Assembly: GCF_000189635.1 (NCBI RefSeq)
Contig: NW_002476484.1
Coordinates: forward strand, 372,001 to 436,000
Direction: 5' to 3'
Length of the DNA: 64,000 nucleotides
DNA from: Tetrahymena thermophila SB210
Taxonomy: Eukaryota > Ciliophora > Oligohymenophorea > Hymenostomatida > Tetrahymenidae
Part shown: positions 59,617 through 64,000 of the stretch, piece by piece
Layout: every line of letters begins with the position of its first letter
Position numbering within the stretch: the first letter of the stretch is position 1
Position numbers and translations under genes: made by a program
Notes under the pieces: generated by a model
The model's database searches: none
Seen by the model: the letters and a program-made list of their open reading frames with translations, nothing else
Told to the model about the DNA's origin: nothing

Positions 59617-62600
59617 ATGGACATATTTAAAAAGAAGTAATTTCATATTCACTTCAATTATATAAGATTAAAAATTATTTTATTTTAGGTTCGAAGAAGA
59701 TCTTAGGAGTAAAGTTAATGCAAAAAGAGCAACTAACGTCAGAGATTAGTAGTTCATTTTTAAAAAATTCAAGCATTATGATATCTAAAACACTGGAACT
59801 GTAGATTTCAAAGTCTTTTTGAGTGTAATGGAAGGTTGTGGCGTAAACATAACAAATAAAAAAGTAATTTTAATAGGAATTTTCATAAAATAGAGTTTAT
59901 TTTTTATCATTTTAAATGTAAAAAGCTCATCCAAGAAGTGTACAACTCGTATTTATAGGATAATCAATAACTTAATTATTAGAGCTTTATTTCCTAAATA
60001 TTTGGAAAATTTTAAGAAGAAGGCATTTAGATGTAAATTGTTTTGTTAAATATTAAATAAATTAACCTTTTATTTATTATTTTGTAAGAGAGTTTAATGG
60101 ATTTTTATTAAATTTAAAAGCGAAGATAGATCATTATCTCCATTTAGAGGAAGAAAGACTTTTAACAACAAAGACAATTCTTTTCTAAATTTCAATTAAA
60201 GTGATGCAAAAGAGAATTAAAGGGATGAAAAAAATATACTAGCAAAATTTTAGAAACAGTTAAAAGCTAAAGGAGATTTAAATGATGCTATGAACATTTT
60301 AAAATAATTTATTGTAATTTAATTTGTTGAAAATATGCTTAATTAAAATATTTATTTAATTAAAAAGGAGCTAGACAGCACAGGAAAAAGATAAGTCAGT
60401 GAAAATCATTTTGTGAAGATAATAAAGAACCTGCAATTGAATTTAACAGAAAATGATATTAAGTCTTTGTATTCATAATAATTATTTTGGAAAAATAGAT
60501 AATTTATTTACGACTAGTTCATTCAAAGTGTATTTAGTCCTATAGATCAATACAGAAAGCAGCTTATTTCAGATATGTTTTATTAATTAGATATTTAACA
60601 AACAGGATTCATAGATATTGAGTATATAATAGGTAAATAATTTAATTAAATAAATGCAGTCAAACTTGTCAAAACTGAGAATTTATGGGATTTAAAATTT
60701 TAGCCAAAACTTTTTGTACTTTGTAGTCAAATGCATTTTAAATTTTGGATCATTACTATTTAAAAAATATCATAATTGAAAACAAAATATGATATTTTGT
60801 ATGTCAAAAAAAAAATTAAGTTAAGCTTTTTGTCTATAGATATTTTTTTGTTATTAAACTTTATATTTTGAAAATAAAATATCATATTTTGCAAACAATC
60901 TCATATTTTGTTTTCAATTATGATATTTTTTTAATAGCAATCATCCAAAATTTAAAATGCATTTGACAAAATAGATGGATTTTACAATGAAAATTTTTAA
61001 TTTAAGGTAAAAATTTTCTAAATTATTAATGAATACTCAGCTTATATTGGTTTCCACTTTGACAAGTTTTATTTACTGTAATAAGATATATTTAGTAAAA
61101 ATATTTTATAATTGAATTTAATTAGATTAGTTTGATCCTTCTAAATAACCAGATGTTATCAATAATAAAAAGACTGTCAAATAAAGTTTGTAGGATTTTC
61201 TTAGATATTTTAATATATTTTGCTAGTTTAGAGAGAATTCTAAAAGCAAGAGCTTTTCTTTTTAAGAATTTTTGGATTTCTACTAAATAGTTTCTTACTT
61301 TATTGAGGGCGACTAAGAATTTTAACAAATGATGTCCTTTGGCTGGAAATTTGTATAAATTTAGGAAGAGAAAATGTTTAGTAGTTAAATGGAATATAAT
61401 TTTGAAAAAAATAGAGAAAGTGCAAGATAAAATGAAATCGAAGAGAGAAAATAAGACAATATTTTAAATTTGACTAAACAGTTTAACGAATTTACATCAA
61501 ACGAGTAACAAGAAAATATTTTAAGCAAAGATGCTGATGAGAAAAAATAGCAAAATTCTAAGAATAATATTTACCCTTAACAAATGCAAAAATCAGATAT
61601 CTTCAATTTGAATACTGAAGAAACTTAAAATAGATAACATAGATTTATGAAAAACTACTCTAGAAGTCCTATAACTAACAGATATAATATCATCAACCAT
61701 GCTGATTAAGACAGAGATAATTCAAATATTGAGAAAAAGCATTCAAAAAAAATGAATATTTCACCTATTTCTAAAAACAATATTTTTACAAACAACTAAG
61801 AAGATAACTACGATTATTCTAAGAAAAAAAGAGACTTTGATATTTTAAAAAGTGAGATAAACAACATACTGACTCATGAAAATAATACAGCTGGTATTTA
61901 ATAGGTTCAGAAAAAAGTAGCTAAATCTCCTTTCTAAAGAGACTCTGGAAATATACTTTCTCATCAATACGAAGATTCAAACTAAAATATTTTAAAAAAA
62001 TCAGGTAAGAAATAAGTATATGGATCTCCACAAAGTCAAAGATATAATATTATATCAAATATTAATCAAAAAGAATAAATAAATTAAGATTTAAACTTTT
62101 TGGAGTAATCAATTAAACATAATTAAAATACTATAAAATAATCAGAACAGAATATATTTAATCCGAATGGATCTATTTAAAATTAGTTATAACTGAACAA
62201 AAAAGCAGAAGAAATAAATTAGAATGATAGAATTAGTTCATAACGATATGGCTAATTTTATACTCCAGGAAAATAGTTTATTTAAAGCTAACAACAATCT
62301 AATAAATAGGAAGAAATTAGTCATAATGAAAAAATTGCTTCATACAGATATGAAAATTCAAACTAAGAAAAGAAAGGTAAGAGATGTGTGACTCCTCAAA
62401 GAGAGACTGGCTATAATATAATCAGCAATCAATCTAATTAGCAGAATTTTAATACTCCTAAAAGACAAAATTATATTAATAACGAGAATAACTAAGTTAA
62501 ATAGAATTTAACATCCACTCCTTAAAACAACTTAAATGAAAGAACATTAACTAAAATAAAATAAGAAAGGGAATAAGAAGAAGCAAAAATGAATAAATAA

Positions 62601-63374
62601 AGTATTTGTGTTAGCCAATTCTTAAAAAAACTTGCAGAGAGAGGTCCAAGAGGATTTATTAATTTCTGGAATAAAATTGATAAAATTAATTAATAGCAAG
62701 GAAACGCTAATTGTGATTTCTAATAATTTTAATAATTGATGTAAACAAGCAGATTCGATTTCAGTTTGGAAGAGTTAGAATTTATTTTCAGTAATTTCGA
62801 TAAAGATTAAACAAAGTAAGTAAACGGTCACGATATCCTTAAGTTTTTTAGGGGAAAAGGATTAAGCAAAGCAAGACAAGCCAGCATAACTAAAGTCTAT
62901 AACTCAATTAATCAATTTTAATAAAATCTACCTTCTTATCAGAAAATACTTGGTAAGTTTTTTGAAAATAAAATTTTTACATACTTTATTTTGAAGAATT
63001 ATTTTGAATTATCAAATTAAAAATATTACCTCCATTTAAAATTTTAAGCTGACCTAATAAATTCTATTTAAAATAAAAAAAGACTCTTTCAAACCGAAAA
63101 ACTGTCCTGATGTAAGAAAAGGAAAACTAGCCTCAGAACATCTCCTAATTGATTTTGTAGATAATTTCGAAAGACATCATGAACTTTATGTAAAGCAATT
63201 TTATTTTATTAAAATAATTTTATTTATAAAAACAATAAAAATAAATAGAGTTAAGGCTAGAATTTACAAAACATTGATATGAATGAATTTGTTTCGTTAA
63301 TGAGTTTATATAGTTTACAATTTGAAGAAGATAATTAATTTGAAAATTTTTTATTTTAATCTTTTGCTGTATGA
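59617..63374 (+). CDS. Calcyphosin-like EF-hand protein with disordered insert
   Basis: Starts MDIFKKKFEEDLRSK. The N-terminal half has EF-hand-type helix-loop-helix modules: IFKKFKHYDIQNTGTVDFKV, MFYQLDIQQTGFIDIEYI, then the calcyphosin-type tail SKQPDVINNKKTVKQSLQDF...SFSFQEFLDFYQIVSYFIEGD. A long Asn/Gln/Lys/Ser-rich insert (61400-62580) follows. The C-terminal half repeats the plan: EFIFSNFDKDQTKQVNGHDI, then KPKNCPDVRKGKLASEHLLI and DMNEFVSLMSLYSLQFEEDN. Several loops lack the full set of Asp/Asn/Glu ligands, so calcium binding may be limited to a few sites, best FDKDQTKQVNGHD. At least eight introns; one of them carries a palindromic insertion (60726-60967). Calcyphosin-like proteins are often ciliary; that is family context, not proof. 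Exon borders at 60970-61130 are uncertain. Confidence 0.72.
60726..60967. mobile_element. Palindromic MITE-like element in an intron
   Basis: A 242-bp unit with terminal inverted repeats of about 75 bp. The left end GTCAAATGCATTTTAAATTT (then TGGAT) and the right end, which closes GCATTTGAC, are near-perfect reverse complements for most of 75 bases, including ATATCATAATTGAAAACAAA in both arms. The centre is AT-rich with smaller inverted words (ATATGATATTTTG, AAAATATCATATTTTG). No coding capacity. It lies wholly in the intron that starts at about 60630 and ends near 60973 of the EF-hand gene. No clear target-site duplication was found. Confidence 0.75.
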
Positions 63375-64000
63375 TCTATATTAATTTATTTATATTTGTA
63401 TATATTTATCTATTTATGTATTAAAAAATTAGTCAATCTAGCTAGCTAATTACCTAGAAAAAAGTATTTGTGCTTTAAAATTAGTTTGATAATAAATGAA
63501 TAATTTCTTTCAATTTATCTAAATACTTTTATATGCTTTTAATATTTCCTTTAATTATTGTTTGGCGAAGTTCATTATTTGATTGTGAAAATTATTTTTT
63601 GATATATAAAAAGTTTTAAAAAAATTTGATATATTGAATGAACGATTGGAGGAGATTAGTGTATTATAAATTCGGGGTAGAATTTATTTTTATTTGATAA
63701 TTTATTTTATTAATAATTTATTTATTTAGTTTTTATTTTATAGATTAATTGAATTGAATTAATTATAATAATAAGATTTATAACTTTTGTAAAAACAAAT
63801 CTAATTTCTTGAATTAAATTTAAGTGTAAAGATACATTTATAAATTCAATATTAGGTTAGGTTCTCATTACTGAGTCTTAAAAGTTAACAATGTACTAAT
63901 TTATTAGGTATTTATTTAACACGCATATATGTAATTTTAAATTCACGCAAACATATTCGTTTATATGCATAAATTTACTTTTAAAAGAAAGAAACAATGT
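63375..64000. other. Right-edge intergenic
   Basis: AT-rich sequence downstream of the EF-hand gene with no coding or structured feature visible. Confidence 0.5.

Overview
The window looks like macronuclear DNA of a ciliate, most probably Tetrahymena or a close relative. It is very AT-rich. Convincing proteins appear only when TAA and TAG are read as Gln and TGA as the sole stop. Introns are mostly short, AT-rich and bounded by GT-AG, and gene content is typically eukaryotic and ciliary. I saw no bacterial operons, rRNA, tRNA or CRISPR. Because most true ORFs contain in-frame TAA/TAG, standard-code ORFs are nearly all shadows or fragments; I re-read both strands with the ciliate code and spliced by eye. 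Exon joins are therefore models.

Layout, left to right. 1-3.2 kb: the 5' two thirds of a kinase-fold gene whose catalytic motifs are lost (minus strand, runs off the left edge), then a partly resolved minus-strand gene. 4.1-9 kb: a TRAF-type zinc-finger protein ending in a ubiquitin-interacting motif, and a minimal ATP-dependent DNA ligase with an N-terminal WGR-like region. 9.6-16.9 kb: a SAXO/MAP6-like microtubule protein, a Bax-inhibitor-1/lifeguard-like membrane protein, and an ionotropic-glutamate-receptor-like channel. 17.5-25.2 kb: a coiled-coil protein diverging from a large cyclic-nucleotide-binding-domain (CNBD) protein. 25.7-31.3 kb: a membrane pyrophosphatase homologue that has lost its catalytic residues, and a small four-helix membrane orphan. 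32.5-34.8 kb: a tandem AIG1/FAR-17a pair. 35.8-41.4 kb: condensin subunit 1 (Cap-D2). 41.6-45.2 kb: a small minus-strand gene, then an outer-dynein-arm docking-complex coiled coil. 46.8-51 kb: a tandem pair of SPFH/flotillin-like proteins of identical length. 52.1-53.4 kb: an orphan single-exon gene hidden by Gln codons. 55.4-63.4 kb: a second CNBD protein with an unusually long intron, and a calcyphosin-like EF-hand protein whose intron carries a palindromic MITE-like insertion.

The genes do not form one pathway. Themes are cilium/axoneme structure (docking complex, SAXO-like, EF-hand), cyclic-nucleotide and ion signalling (two CNBD proteins, receptor-like channel), chromosome maintenance (condensin, ligase) and membrane proteins. 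The most interesting items are the two proteins that keep an enzyme fold without its catalytic residues (kinase and pyrophosphatase), the intron-borne palindromic element, and several genes visible only under the ciliate code.
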